Assembly: GCA_026874595.1 (NCBI GenBank)
Contig: CM049322.1
Location: 59,021,886-59,085,885, forward strand
DNA length: 64,000 nucleotides
Origin: Sipunculus nudus
Lineage: Eukaryota > Annelida > Sipuncula > Golfingiida > Sipunculidae
Reading direction: 5' to 3'
In this document: in pieces, positions 48,690 through 62,199 of the stretch
How positions within the stretch are numbered: position 1 is the stretch's first letter
Layout of the letters: every line of letters begins with the position of its first letter
Made by a program: the position numbers and the translations under genes
The notes under the pieces: model-generated
What the model was told of the DNA's origin: nothing
The model's database searches: none
The model's input: only the letters and a program-made list of their open reading frames with translations

Positions 48690-50445
48690 AAAGAGTTAAA
48701 TGGTAGTGATGACATAGAATACCAAAACACTAAAGATAAACTAGAAAAGATGATACAGGAGAAAACAGAGGGAGCCATAATTCGATGTAAAACAAGATGG
48801 TATGAACAAGGTGAGAAGTCCACTAAATATTTTCTCAATTTGGAAAAAAAAACTACAATGCAAAAAAAGATACACAAATTAAGGCTTGCAGATGGGTCTT
48901 TGTCAGACAATCAAAAGGAAATAATAAAAACAGCTAAAGAATTTTATAAGGACTTATATGAGTCAAACTTTTCAAAAGGAAATGTACACAGTATCACAGA
49001 ATTCCTAGCACAGCTACAGCCAATGCAAAAAGTTTCAAAAGAACAAAACATGTTAATGAATACTTCAATCAGTGAAAAAGAAATAACGGATGTGTTGTTG
49101 TTTAAAAAAAATAACAAAACACCTGGGAACGATGGTATACCTGCCGAATTCTACACAAAATTTTGGACTCAACTAAAACAATATTTCATGCAAGCAGTAA
49201 GGTATATTTATGATGGTGGTGAACTTTCAATATCCCAAAAACAAGGTGTCATAAGTTTGATCCCTAAAAAAGGTAAAGATAATACAGAAATAAAAAAATT
49301 GGCGACCAATTTCTTTGATGAATGTTGACTATAAAATTATTGCTGGGGTAATAGCTTCAAGGATCAAAAAGATTTTGCCACACATAATACACCACAACCA
49401 AACCGGATTTCTAAAAAACAGGTATATTGGATAAAACATAAATAAAGTTTTAAATAATATTTATCATGCAAAGAGAACAAAATTAAATGGGCTACTTATG
49501 ACAATAGACTTTGAAAAAGCTTATGATAAATTGGAATGGAATTTTCTTGAGCAAACTTTGAAATATTTCAACATAAGCTCTGTTATACAAAAATGGTGCA
49601 GTATTCTGTATAATGACATTAGCAGTTGTATCATAAACAATGGGTGGGTGTCTAATTACTTTAGTATTTCAAGAGGAGTTAGACAAGGGTGTCCTCTCTC
49701 CCCATACCTGTTTATTTTATGTGCAGAATGTTTAGCATTAACTATCAGGAACAATAATCTAATTAACAGTTACATGCCTGGAGGAAAACTTACACAATAT
49801 GCAGATGACACTGTCCTTACCTTGAAAGATGTGTCATCAGTTAAAGAAGCACTAAAAGTTTTCATGAATTTCTCCAAAATTTCAGGTATTGTGATAAATT
49901 TAAATAAGACAACAGTGATGCCATTGCTCATGAATTACGATGGATCAGTGAAAGAAGAAATTGAAAATTTGAATCTGAAATGGTCATATGGCCCAGTTGA
50001 TGTAGTGGGAATAAAGGTAACCCCAGAGGCAAATAATTTGAAAAACCTGAATTTTCTCCCTGCCATGGAAAAATTAAACAGTGTGCTTAATGTTTGGTCA
50101 TATCGAAATCTTACATTACTTGGAAAAATTCTTAAAACTTTTGGGTTATCTCAGCTTTCATATTTATTTTCAGTATTACCTACACCTGATGATGATTTTA
50201 TAAATATGGTTGAACAGAGACTGTTTAGATTCATATGGTCCAACAAGCCAGATAAAATTAAAAGGAAATCTTTAATTTCATCTTATGACAATGGAGGCCT
50301 TAATATGGTCCATCCTAGAACTTACATAATCATTGGATTATGGAAATTAAATTTGGAGTCTAATAGCTTTTCCGTTTCTATCTCTAATAATGGATTGCTT
50401 GAAATATCAAAATTATTGACCTTATTCTCACAAATTAGGCTTTAG
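48690..50445 (+). pseudogene. Reverse transcriptase of the L1/Tx1-like LINE
   Basis: First piece (to 49328): TRWYEQGEKSTKYFLNLEKK, NKTPGNDGIPAEFY, and ISLIPKKGKD. A frameshift in an A-run near 49300 leads to NWRPISLMNVDYKI. A stop (TAA near 49432) follows RYIG. The 315-codon piece 49498-50445 then carries IDFEKAYDKLEW, RGVRQGCPLSPYLFILCAE, the YADD active site (49798-49809), and the thumb with NVWSYRNLTLLGKI and NGGLNMVHP. Confidence 0.9.
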
Positions 50446-50642
50446 CGCTTAATGTGCGTACACGCATTGGCCAATGGACATAGTAGAATCCATTCGTGGG
50501 ACATTTGAATTAATATTGAGCTTGTAGTTATGGGCTGTCTTCATTTTTTTTTAATACAGTCGGGTAACATAACATAGAAAAAAATGTTATTCGGACACAT
50601 ATTACTCAGTGCTTTTGAACTTTTACTAAATTGCTCACCAGG

Positions 50643-50657
50643 ATATATATATATATT

Positions 50658-50692
<35 letters not shown>
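50643..50692. repeat. (TA)n microsatellite with TTTA breaks
   Basis: Borders the 3' side of the Penelope-like fragment. Confidence 0.9.
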
Positions 50693-50693
<1 letters not shown>

Positions 50694-51711
50694 ACACTGA
50701 AGAAAAACAACACTGTAAATTCACAACAGTCTGTTTCATGGGATGCAACCCGATCATCAGGTGAATGTGGTTAGAATGAAGCTAACGGCGTGTTTTGAGA
50801 AGCTGATTCTTTACGAAATTACGAGATTATGCTTTGTGCGTATTGGGGGAGCATGTGAAAGACTGACACTGATCCTTTTGACCTCGAGGGCACAATAAGA
50901 TTGGTCGGGGTACTCGTGCGATACTGAAACATAGGAGGGTAAAGAGGTTTGTTGTTGTTTTAATGTTTATATTTAATACAAACATATTTTACCAGGATTC
51001 CCAATTAGCATAGTAAGCTGATTTTTAGTAGGGTCCTGGGTACAGTGAACATTTCTGTAGTATACACATATAATACAAAATAAACATAAACTTTGAAAAA
51101 ACACAATATAAAAGACATATATACAATATATACTTTACTCATACCAAGCGGACTCGACTCGATAAACTAACCATTGGGTAGTGGCAACGCCATGTCCCTC
51201 AACACTGAAAAGCAGTGAGAGAGCAAGTACCTGAACAGGTAAGTCTGCCCAGCGGATCCTCGTGGTTGGGGGGGGGGGGGGGGGCGGGGGTGGGGGGATA
51301 AGGTCGTTGGATGAGCGGGCACGTTGAATATTTGTACGAAGGCTAGGTTTTAAAACATTTCGTAGTGAATTTGTTTTGATAGCGGCATTTGGGGAGAATT
51401 TCAGCTCTTTAGTTCATCAGTGATCCGGGTGGGGGGGGGGGGTTGCTATTAGTAGCTTTTCAGACAAACAGAGATCACACTTTTTAGTCCCACAGAAGTA
51501 AGTTGCTGCCGTGGCAGAGCTTTCCCAGGGGACCGTGTAATTTATATTGTTGTCTTTTAGTGACCTGAGGTGTTTAGACAGTTCAGTGTTTTTAGGGTGG
51601 GATATGTTACGAAAGGATTGTTTATGGTTATTGTATCTGGTCTTGAAATTACCTTCAGTACACCCTATGTAGTGTTTCTCGTCATTGTTTGTTTTAACTG
51701 TTAATTATATG
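50693..51711 (-). mobile_element. Penelope-like element fragment (GIY-YIG endonuclease part)
   Basis: The - strand at 51711-51420 reads EKHYIGCTEGNFKTRYNNHK, SFRNISHPKNTELSKHL, then TKKCDLCLSEKLLI, and after a poly-G interruption NxRAEILPKCRYQNKF. This is the endonuclease end of a Penelope-like protein, with YIG at 51663-51671. The GIY half and the RT are lost at a (GT)n tract. The remainder toward 50693 would be the 3' region. One stop is visible. Confidence 0.75.
51268..51297 (+). repeat. G-run (G17-C-G5-T-G6)
   Basis: Long G homopolymer with near-continuation; could form G-quadruplex structures. A second G-run lies at about 51430-51441. Confidence 0.9.
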
Positions 51712-51729
51712 TGTGTGTGTGTGTGTGTG
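51712..51729. repeat. (GT)n microsatellite
   Basis: Sits exactly where the Penelope-like frame is cut. Confidence 0.85.
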
Positions 51730-51901
51730 CAGAATTTATATCGAAAATGTTAAGTTACATATTTACAAATGTATTCATGCTGTCGTAATCGCTAGATGAG
51801 TCACAGAACATTTTCCGTTTCTGTGCATCAACCCTTAGCACCAGGCTTATAGAGCACTGTTGGATTCCTTCATCACTTTTATAAAACTAAAATATTTTTA
51901 A

Positions 51902-51907
<6 letters not shown>

Positions 51908-51947
<40 letters not shown>
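51908..51947. repeat. (TA)n microsatellite
   Basis: About 40 bp of TA repeats. Confidence 0.95.
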
Positions 51948-51951
<4 letters not shown>

Positions 51952-54900
51952 GTGTTAGTTATATGATTTATTAATATGAAGCATACATGAACCATTGGAA
52001 ATATTGGCCTGTCTAAACCTATCTATTATGATGTGGTTCTACACACTAAATATGTTGAGCACAATCATTCTATAAGATGAAAAAGTGGCGCCTGCACTTG
52101 TCATCAAAGGAGTGTGAACGTCAACGTACTTACTCATGCGTGCTTATCCCAGAGGGTCGTAACTGTACATAATAATTCCACAGATACCAAAGAAAATAAA
52201 CTATAAGGGAGAATTTTATGATGATTTTGTGTACTGATCCACATTTTAATTCGCCTGATAAATTTGTTTTGCCCATGGCCTGTTCCAGGCTCTCCAGGAC
52301 TTTCGAAGATGTTGCTCGGACAACAGACATCTGCCCTTTGTCCCTTTTTTTCTCTTTCTCGCTCACATACACACAAACACGGTCGATCACAACCACCGTC
52401 ATGGAGCCCCCCCCTTCCCCCGCGGAGATATTAGTTATGAATAAATTATTAAAAAACTTTGAATAACGAGGATGCATCAGGTGTTAAGATCGAGCAGTGG
52501 AACCGTGTTGAGTGGACCAAACATTCTCTCCCATATAAATACCACGGGAACTTAGTAAAATTATCGTAATCTAAAGTACATGTATAAATACATGTTTACA
52601 AAAGAATGAAAAGCTTTTCTAATTATCAATGTGTATTGTGTGTGGTTATTTTTTTTAATATTTAAAAGTACATGCAATTTTTAATGACGTAAGTGAAAAC
52701 ATGTATGTAAGAATTCGAAAGAAATATGATGCATGAACATCCATTTTAAACTTTATTCCGCAAGATATGTGAAAGAACATAATTAAGCAAAGGATGAGAC
52801 AGGTCAGCACGATTTATTACAGTCAGACCTAGAAGATTCCAAGATTAAGGTGCAGGGAGGTTTCTATAAAAATCCTTGGAAACCTGAAATGTCACTGGAC
52901 CTTTATTGAAAATTAATGACAAAGAACATGATTGTAGCAGCGTATTAGTTAGACGGAGAAACTTCTAACATCTTGGATGTAGAAACTAGAGACTTCCTGG
53001 GACATTCAGGGACTTCCTGGTAAAATATGTGTGGAAACCCTAGATAAGATCACTGTACCCTATGTTCTATGAATTACAAAGGAAAAGAAGAATTAAGAGC
53101 ATTCTGGGAGTCATTCAACCCATTGTAGAATGTTCCTAGAAACATTTTTTTTATCAGATCCAATAATCATTATCTAACAGAATGTCAAATTCAGCTGTGC
53201 GTCATGGCCCATGGGTCACTTGTTTTATATATTTCAAAATGGGCACTTGTATCTTCTAGATAAACGAAATCATGCATGCATCACAGAAAAAAAATATTCA
53301 CAACAATCATATGAGACAAATCAAACCAATAGTCATGTTAAATAAAATAAAATAAACTAGTCATAAATTAGTATTATGATGAACAATCCAGACTCATTTA
53401 TCATCAAACATTTTTAATTATATTAAAGGGACATAATCAGGAGGAATATTATGCCTAGTATTTCATACTATCAATTCAGATTTGCTTTATATAAAAGTTT
53501 CCATGCAATACTACTCAAAATACAGTCTAAGTATCTCGTATACTGATATTTAACAGCTTGTTATTGTTCTGTATTTTGGTAAACACATTCCACGTGTATC
53601 TGTTTATCATATCAAGGCCGCGTGACCAGAGGTCCGATTGTGACCCGCAACATGCGATGTTTCAGCCAGAGGGAACATGTATCACATTATAGGGCCACGT
53701 CAGTAAGGGAATCTCTTGATTGACACATTTTGGCCCAGAAGATGCAACTGATGTGTTTATGTAGACACCTGTAATCACACCCGGATCACTGTTTTTAACA
53801 CTCGTGTACAGAAGCAAGCAGATGGTTACAGGGCAATTATTTGGCAGGTAAAAATTTATTATATAGGGAAGACTTTTTTTGTGTGTCAATTTAGCAAGTT
53901 TATATATAGGGCCATTTTAAATCTATATAAGCGATAATGTGAAATCAAATATTCTAAAAATAGCTAAATTATTTAAATAAAAAGATATTTTGTCAATGCA
54001 AGATTAAACGATAAAGTTATCAGGTTTAGTTACTATTATTCTGTAATACCAGATTAATCCTATGATCATGTTAAAAGGTACATAGTTATCATAGTTTATT
54101 CCCATTATTTATCATCCGTAAAGAAGGGAGCAGAGAAAGTAAGAAATTATATTGTGCCAAACAACTGATATTTGGCACGATAAAGTAATGAGACTATATG
54201 AAGATAAGGACAAGTTTAAAGATATCAAACGTTATTTTTTATTTTGGGTTTTATAATACAGGAATGGTATTGCTCGGTTTGTGTATAAACTCAAAAACTG
54301 TTTACCTGCTGATTTATCCAGGCAAAGGTTTACACTAGGGTCATGTAAATCTAACGGCTGACGTGTTATGTCATAGCATAAACAGGGATATATGGTTATA
54401 GGTGGTATTTACTAAAAAAAAGTGATGAAGCGAATCCGGACACTAGTCCATCTTTTTAGGTACTTGGACATTGACTCGGATTTGAGGGCCGTGGACTCGG
54501 ACTTTCATGTTGTTGACTCAACTACATCACTCCAATTCTGCAAATAAAACTGAAGCAATTTTTTGCAGCAAGCTGTTGTCCCTTTTGACTTAAGGAGAAT
54601 GTGAAAGGAAACACATTTTCTCAAGTTTTTGCCCACTGCTATAAAAAAACTACCTCATAATCACACCTTTTGAAGTCGACTAACCGTTTCGCATAGTTTA
54701 AAACACTGTAAACTGTTATTTTAAGAGAGGGGGTGTATTCATGCTCTGCTGTCAGGCCCTAATCTGCTCGTTTGCTTGATCCCCATATGGCATCTATGTC
54801 ATATGTATAAAGCAGATTAAGGTGATACCTTCAACAGTAGGTATTATGTTGGAATTTTCACACAATTCAGCATAGGTAGCAAGCATCCATGATTTGCTGG

Positions 54901-55830
54901 ACCATTGATCATGGATCAGCTTGGTTGATAATTAACTAGTCAATGGCTTTGCTCGGCACTAAGACCCCCAGTCAGGTTACTGTTTGAAAATCAGGTAAAC
55001 TAAGATTTTATGTTCGGGTTAATAATCTGCCGATCAGATAACTTGGGACTGGAATGTCGCTCGGACAACTGTTTTGTTTAAAACCGTAACACCTCGTCAT
55101 AACTTATGGCTAACATCAAGTAACATGTGTCACTAAAAGGTTAAGCTGACGTCATAGGCTTACTAATCGTGTGATATCTTCCGTTCTTTTCACGTAATGT
55201 TTCTTATTAATTAAAGCCAATATCATAAGCCCTGTACCAATGCGATATACAGGGTCTTCCTCGTGATAAAATTGTGTATTTAATTTTAATTAATTTAATT
55301 AACGACCCAATTAAAACAAGTGGCAACAGGGCCATGAAAGTCAGCATAATTAAATATACAGGCAATGTATGTATTAATAATCGATGGTATAATTTTATGG
55401 AAAAAAACATTTGTTAAGCACTTGAACAATGCACAGAATGTACCATAGTATGTTACTTTGCCCACAGTATTCGGGGAATAAGTAACTTGGTCCAACTGCA
55501 CCAATTTGTGCCGTCTCATTTTATTAGTAATTTTATGATAAGGTTTTTGTCAATGTGTTGTCTTTAGTTTTTTTTACTGCAAAAAAAATAAAGAAAGGTG
55601 GCTACTTTTCCTTTTTGTCATTCTTTGTATAAAAGTACCATTTGCATGAAACCATATTTCTCTTTGAATGTGGATTTCAGAATTTATAGCCGTGATAGGT
55701 TTTATCTAACAGAGATTAAAATCTGAAAACCGTTAGGACCAGAAATAGCATATCATTTTTATCGTATTTTGTTGTTCATCCTAGTTGAATATACTATTAA
55801 TATAATTGAAATAGTAGTAGTAATAATATG
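51948..55830. other. Unassigned AT-rich sequence
   Basis: No gene recognised. Overlapping frames on both strands at 52130-52477 lack domains. The stretch 54930-54970 resembles 28935-28975 upstream of GT31 copy B. Short phrases near 52860-53060 recall the ~3 kb duplicated block. Confidence 0.4.
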
Positions 55831-55930
55831 AATAATAATTATAATTATAATTATAAGAATTAAAAAAAAATAATAATAATAATTATTATTATTATTATAT
55901 AATAATAATAATAATAATTATAATATGATT
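55831..55930. repeat. (ATT)n/(AAT)n trinucleotide tract, self-complementary
   Basis: TAA/AAT repeats followed by ATT repeats and again AAT repeats, so the tract can fold on itself. Confidence 0.85.
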
Positions 55931-56529
55931 AGAAGAAAAAATCATAATGATAATGACTAAATTAGTAATAATACTTATAATCATATATTAAACTTAGCAA
56001 GATTAACCTCAAATTTCCGCATATTTCAACATCATGGCAGGAAAGATTTAAACTAATTACATTATTAAAACTTGTGGTTTGGGACCGTCTCTATTAGGGC
56101 CCAGCGGTTACCAGTTCCTCGAAATGGAAGGGCCGGGACCATATTGGATGTCAGATTCGTCAGAAATGTATACCACAATAATTTAAAAGAGACAAAATTT
56201 AAGAAATATATCACAGTATTACATATAAAGTATCTGCAAAACAATTTTAAAAATGTCTATAATGGGATTTAACACATGTCTATTATTTGATTGAACTGAT
56301 ACCCTTAATGTTCTGTCAAATATTCATAAAATAAGATCAGTGTTTGTGCTCTGACGGCCATACTGGATGTTAGACAGATCTGCAAATTGAAAAGGCTGGA
56401 GACTTCAATGACATCAATTGCTTCGTGGATAAGAAGATGGTTGAACATAGTCACTCTGAAAGTAAACAATTGTACTGTGGCAGGCATATTGTACTTTGAA
56501 AGGTTTGAATTCGATAGGGATGGATTTAC

Positions 56530-56925
56530 AATGTGAACTCATGGTTAAGATTAATTGTACTCATTTTTATTCTGAACTCATGGTAAATTTGTGGTAATAT
56601 ATCTATTTTCAACTTGAAATCATAGTTTAATTTATATGTAGTTTTCTTATTCTGAACTCATGGTTGAATTTGGGGCAAAATAGCTATTTTCAGAGTGAAC
56701 CCACAGCTGAATTTAATTGTAGTCATTTTCAGTGTGAACTTATGGTTCCTTTATTGCAATATAGTCATTTTCATTATAAACTGATGGTTAAATTTGTGTC
56801 AAAATAGCCATTTGTAGTGTTAACAGATTGCTGATTTTGAGGCAAAAGTAGAGATTTTTAAAGTTAACTCATGGTTAAATGTATTTGTAATAATTTTCAG
56901 TGTGCACTCATGGTTGATTTAGTCT
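56530..56925. repeat. Degenerate ~41 bp minisatellite, about 10 copies
   Basis: The core gtgaactcatggttaaattt recurs near 56532, 56571, 56611, 56651, 56691, 56730, 56772, 56815, 56860 and 56900 with variable spacing, usually followed by a TTTTCA stretch. Confidence 0.8.
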
Positions 56926-59907
56926 AAAGGTCTCGATTATACTCAGGTTGCCATATTGGTTTCTTAGTTGATGTGTAAATTGATAAGACTGGAGCATTTA
57001 TGGGCACCTATTATCCCTGTGAACTTAAGAAAGACCAAGCATCTTCTCGTTTATATATTGCATACGAAACATAAACGTTTAAGTTTAGAATGGCAACTCT
57101 GCACTCAGATTTTCTTTTATCTTGTACACAGGTAAGAATGATGATCGTTTTATTCAAATAAAGATTAATTGAACTATATTGTTTTAGAAACGCATAGCAC
57201 ATGTTACCAGGCCAACACTAATATAATACCTCTCAGCGTATGTACCAAAATAGGTACAACTAACGTGACGGCGTAGACGAGTTAGCTCCGCCCACCTTCG
57301 ATACGGTTGCTAGATCGGACATTGAACCAAGAAAGCGTGCTGTTTATACACGTGGAACCGGCACTTCAACCGTGTATCGCAATAGACCCCAAACAGAATT
57401 AATTTTACCAAAGACGCACCCTTAGCTTTAAAGTGTACACATGGAGGCTGCAGAAATGTTTTAAATATAAAATTGAGAAGTTTGATGAATTTGCGCCTGT
57501 TTCTGTTCGATACGGCCGGTGTCAGAGACCGAATCAGTTGACCCCTGGCATCAGCTATGACACCTGAGCGGTTGGTTTAAATTGACATTTTGTTCAAGTC
57601 TAGCAGAACAAATTTGTAAAACAACAAAGTAACAGTTATTAAAATATTTTTTATCACCTTAGTGCAGTTAAAAAAAAATGAAAGATGACAATATAAAAAG
57701 TGTTGCCTCCATAAAGGTCAAAGCGACACATATGCTGGCATTAGGGAGGGGGAGGGGGAGAACAAATTATGTTTACAAAAATTAAAGGAAGTCTTGCTAA
57801 ATATTATTGCTCATGCAGAGATTTATAACTATTGAAAGTTGGGTTTGTCAAATTATTTAATTAATTGAAATTAATAATAACTATCAAACTAGTGTCAATA
57901 CCAGTATTAAAACAATAAATATAAAAAAATCAAGTGATATCACAGATAATCTGTACACATCACAACGTTGTTAATCATATATCATGTATGTTAAATAAAA
58001 TTGAATATACGGAGAAAATTCAGTATCAGGGGCGGATCAAGGGTTTGTAAAGGGAAGGATCCAACCCAGGAAGACTAATGAAAAAGCCTATAAAAATGGT
58101 CCCCCTTTCCGGGCGATAAAAAATAGTTTTAAATCCTGTAAAAAAGTTGTTGCGACTCAACCCTCCCCCCCCCCCCCCCGGATCAGCTACTGTATATATA
58201 AATTTGTGTTTGTGTGTGAGGGTGTGTGCAAACTAACTGTTTTGCTTAATACATGTTATTATTTTAGAAAATGTGCCGTTCTGTCAGTTAAAGCAACCTG
58301 TGGCAGTTACTCTTAGAATCTTCCTTTTAACATTCAAGAGCCAGTGACTCGTGTATGTAATAATATATGTATATTGTATATATGTCAATGAGAACTGTCA
58401 ATAACAAGTGATTTTCCATTTGTGAGACATCTGTGGCATTTGTTTTTAGTATAAAAGACACTGTGATACATCCAGATATAATCTTTAAAAGGAAACCTTT
58501 AATTTTTAATGAGCTATTCATTTTACTTTTTATAATTTTTGTTATTGAAACTTAATACAGTTGCACTGTTTGTTGCACAAATAGTTATTATATTCTGAGG
58601 TAATGCATAATATAGCCTGTATTAATTTAACAGTATTTTAACAATTCCTCACACGTTTTCAATGAATATACATAACAGGTTTAAATATATATTGTCAGTG
58701 AATGTTATTTATCTTATTTATTGGTGAAGAGAAACATCTTAAAAGTTAATGATTATTTTCTAATTATTACTCATGGCTGTCATAATTTAATGTCTGATTC
58801 CAAGGGATTATGACGATGAAAAATATAATTTTTTATCTCTTTTTTTTTACTAGTTGCCAAAAAGCATTTTTACCTTATCTCTCTCCACCCCCCCCCCCCC
58901 CTATCGATGCAATATTATTGATTTTTTTATCATAAATCAACAAGCACTGACATATCTGTACAGTGCAAGTTGTAACACTAGTAACAGCGGTCTTGCATCT
59001 TTGAGTGCCAATGAATGCCCACTGTATAGTGTTCGACATACAGTAAAGAAGAGCTATGTAATTTAACTTAAATCCTAATCAATCACGGTTACTTACCTTG
59101 GATATACCAGACATATATCAACTTTATTCGTGGTAACAGGAGATAGCATATCGTCGCATGCACATGAACACATGAATACAATGACTAGGAGTGGGAGACG
59201 CGCCGATTCGACAGGGCAAAAATGGTTAAATTTTGTTTAATCCCATGTACTTTGAAGAGTGACACGCTGGTGTGTGGAAAAAGTAATACTCTTTAGCACT
59301 GGTTACCGGCCAATGTTTACCAAACGATGGTGAATAGGATCATACAGGCTGCGTCTTTTGACTTACTGAAAGTGAAACTCGAGCCTGCCTTGTCCCATCC
59401 CTGCGTTTCTCCTCGTCTTATGATTTTATTACAAAGAGCAGGGGAAAAAACAGATTGCTGTTACTTTGAATGATACCTGGAGTTACTTTTATATAAAAAG
59501 TATAAACTTATGCCTTGACCGTATTAAAAAATATTTGTTTTGACGGGTCCATCGAGCATATGGTTGCAAGTTTACACACGTGTCAGGAATGTCCGACCTG
59601 ATGTCCGACCTCCACGTGTGCTTACATTACCTCGTTTTCAGTCCAGCGATGACGTTCACTGATTGGCTATTAGAACTCTAGATTATGCACTCGCCGTCAG
59701 GTGAATTGCTTGTGCTGGTATTATCCAAAAAATGGAAGACAGCATGGGTTATGATTAATTGCACCACATATTTCTCATGAAGGTATAACCAATAGTCGGG
59801 TCGATTCAAGTAGAATGCTGAACTTTATGTCATCCGATGCGCCAAGACCTTCTTTACCTTCCTAATGTATCGAATAACACATATGCAATATAAGTGACCT
59901 TAATCAG
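56926..59907. other. Unassigned sequence; C-runs and a GC-richer stretch
   Basis: A less AT-rich segment at about 57235-57430 holds ctccgccc and could be a promoter region, but no adjoining gene is visible. C-runs at about 58164-58178 and 58887-58900. Confidence 0.4.
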
Positions 59908-60130
59908 TGATTTTAAACATTATACACGACATATACTTTACCCCTTTGTGCTTTTAAATATTATACATGACATATAATTAACATCCCTCAGCGATTTTAA
60001 ATGTTAAACAAGACATATGCTTTATCTTTCCAAGTGGTTTTTTAATATTATACATGACATAATATTTAACTCCCTCAGTGATTTTAAATGTTATACAAGA
60101 CATATACTTTACCTCTCTCGGTGATTTTAA
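59908..60130. repeat. ~42 bp minisatellite, about 5 copies
   Basis: gattttaaatgttatacaag (variants) recurs near 59909, 59952, 59993, 60037, 60080 and 60122, each followed by acatatactttac or similar. Confidence 0.85.
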
Positions 60131-60786
60131 AGCTGCACATTCACCTACCTTTTGAAAAAAAAGAATTCATGTGATTTCTGGCTTCCTTTTTGTGTTAAAT
60201 AATGATCAAAGAGTATTTCTGCTAATGAAATGTTTTTAAAACGATTATCAACAAAGTCTCCGTAAACAGAGCAATATTGACAAACGGGAAAACCATATAA
60301 CCGAACTAGGAAGATTGTATATATGCGGAGGTAGAACGGCCACGGCAAACGCTATTTGCAAAGCTCTGGTTTACCCGACTTGCCACCAGATGCCCTAGTT
60401 CAATTTGTTTTAATTATTAGGGGGCCCCGTTATATTATGAACACATTGATAAAACAAAAAAAAAGCAGCCTGTGTGTGGTGATAATCGTGTTTACTGTTC
60501 TATCTTTATATAAGCTCTAACGGATTACATTTAGTTTATTAAGTTCAGATAGGTGATTATACCTCATTAAAGAATTCATGAAACCACAGACGTCAAGCGA
60601 TATAAGTAAAATTGTAGCTTTTATTTATATACAATTCCTCAAACACTACATGTGTGCTACAGTATTAAGCCAATACTTCAAGCGACATAAATAATTGTAA
60701 TTTTATTAAAATTCAATTCCTCAGACATAACATTTCCTGTTTGCTACAATATTATGCAGGATTCACTTTGACCGAAAAGCATGTTA

Positions 60787-60788
<2 letters not shown>

Positions 60789-60840
<52 letters not shown>
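60789..60840. repeat. (TA)n microsatellite
   Basis: About 52 bp of TA repeats. Confidence 0.95.
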
Positions 60841-60845
<5 letters not shown>

Positions 60846-62139
60846 TGTTAATACAAAATGTAAAGGGACTAATACTTTCTTGCGGTATGCATGCTTTTGC
60901 TGCTTGTATTTTACAGTACAGTGTAACTTCTCCTCACAGGTACCTCTGTACTAAGGGCAATTCTATTACAGGCAGTCACTCGAAAGTAGGTCCCGAAATC
61001 TATAACATCCCTACTAAAGGCACATGTCTATAGCGGGTAAAATGACAATTCAGATTCTCTTTTTATCTTCATATCTTGAGCCGAGTATTCGCAAATTTCT
61101 TGTCTGGGTCACCTGCAATTAGTATTGTAAAATTGTGTACAGATTCTGCAGTGCTGCATTTTGCTAATTAAAGTGTCCAATTCTTGAGAAATTGACACAG
61201 GCTAGATTTTGTTTTATGATAACCAGAAGAGGTAGCTAAAAATTTTGAAAATCCCAATAAGATCAAACAGAAGGTTATAATTTGTTAAGTAAAATAACAA
61301 TGAAATAGAAGGGGGCGTTTATTATGCAAGGTTTCACAAAGAATACACTTTATATAAATTCTTGCAATAAAAGTTTTAAAAGATAAAAATCACTCTTCCA
61401 TCAAATTGTATCTTAAATTAAATAATTGTAACATTTTCACACTATTGGTTTGTTATTTGATTAAGGTTATTTTATATTAATAGAGTGATAATGCCTAATC
61501 CTATGATTATATATGACCTAACATTACATTTTACAACTGTTAAAGTTTATTCTTTCGGAAGAATTGGTTATTTCTTGTTAAAATATACTAATTTTTTTTC
61601 TGAGAGAAAACATTTCAACAGGCTGTTCAAAGTCTAAGGCTCTTTTAGGAAAATACTTTTTCACAAAAGAAAATGTTGGGTATCAGATGGCACGACTAAA
61701 AAAGTGTGTTGTGTAAATTAACATATAATCAACGAATAGAAAAACATAAATGTATGGTTGCGTCTCTAAAGCGTTAAGTGTTTCACACAATTGACTATAC
61801 ACTTTTTTTCCTAGATCTTTTCCTATATTACTAGATTTATTCATATATTAGTACCTTGTCCTGATAGAGCTCTTCACGTTCACAGACTTGTACTTAAAAA
61901 AATTAATCTGGCAAGATCAGGGGCCTATATATCTGTGATAATTATTTGTCACGCACATAGATTTGGTTACCTCGAGATACATTTGTGTCCATAAACATAT
62001 CCCTGTAGTTGTTTCTATAGAAAACATTTACAACTTCGTTAAACCTACATCATTACTGGAAATGTTCGATGCAAATATCGGAATCAGGCATCCCTAGGCC
62101 TCTTGGATATGCGCGGTTTTTCAGCAACAATGACATAAA

Positions 62140-62141
<2 letters not shown>

Positions 62142-62190
<49 letters not shown>
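62142..62190. repeat. (TA)n microsatellite
   Basis: About 49 bp of TA repeats. Confidence 0.95.

Positions 62191-62199
<9 letters not shown>

Larger units (their letters stand above)
47765..50445 (+). mobile_element. L1/Tx1-like LINE, lacking ORF1 and 3' end
   Basis: Runs from the start of the endonuclease (INARGL at about 47781) through RT to the thumb region, then loses similarity near 50350. The C-terminal Cys/His region is absent, unusual because most truncated LINEs lose the 5' end. Broken by frameshifts near 48138, 48540, 48680 and 49300 and a stop near 49432. Different in sequence from the L1/Tx1-like copy at 5.2-7.2 kb. A Penelope-like fragment in the opposite orientation follows. 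Confidence 0.85.

Noticed and set aside
48617-48910. 97-codon - strand frame rich in F, S and L
   Set aside because: Antisense to the L1/Tx1-like RT.
52130-52477. Overlapping frames on both strands
   Set aside because: Neither has a recognisable domain or any support from neighbours; likely chance.
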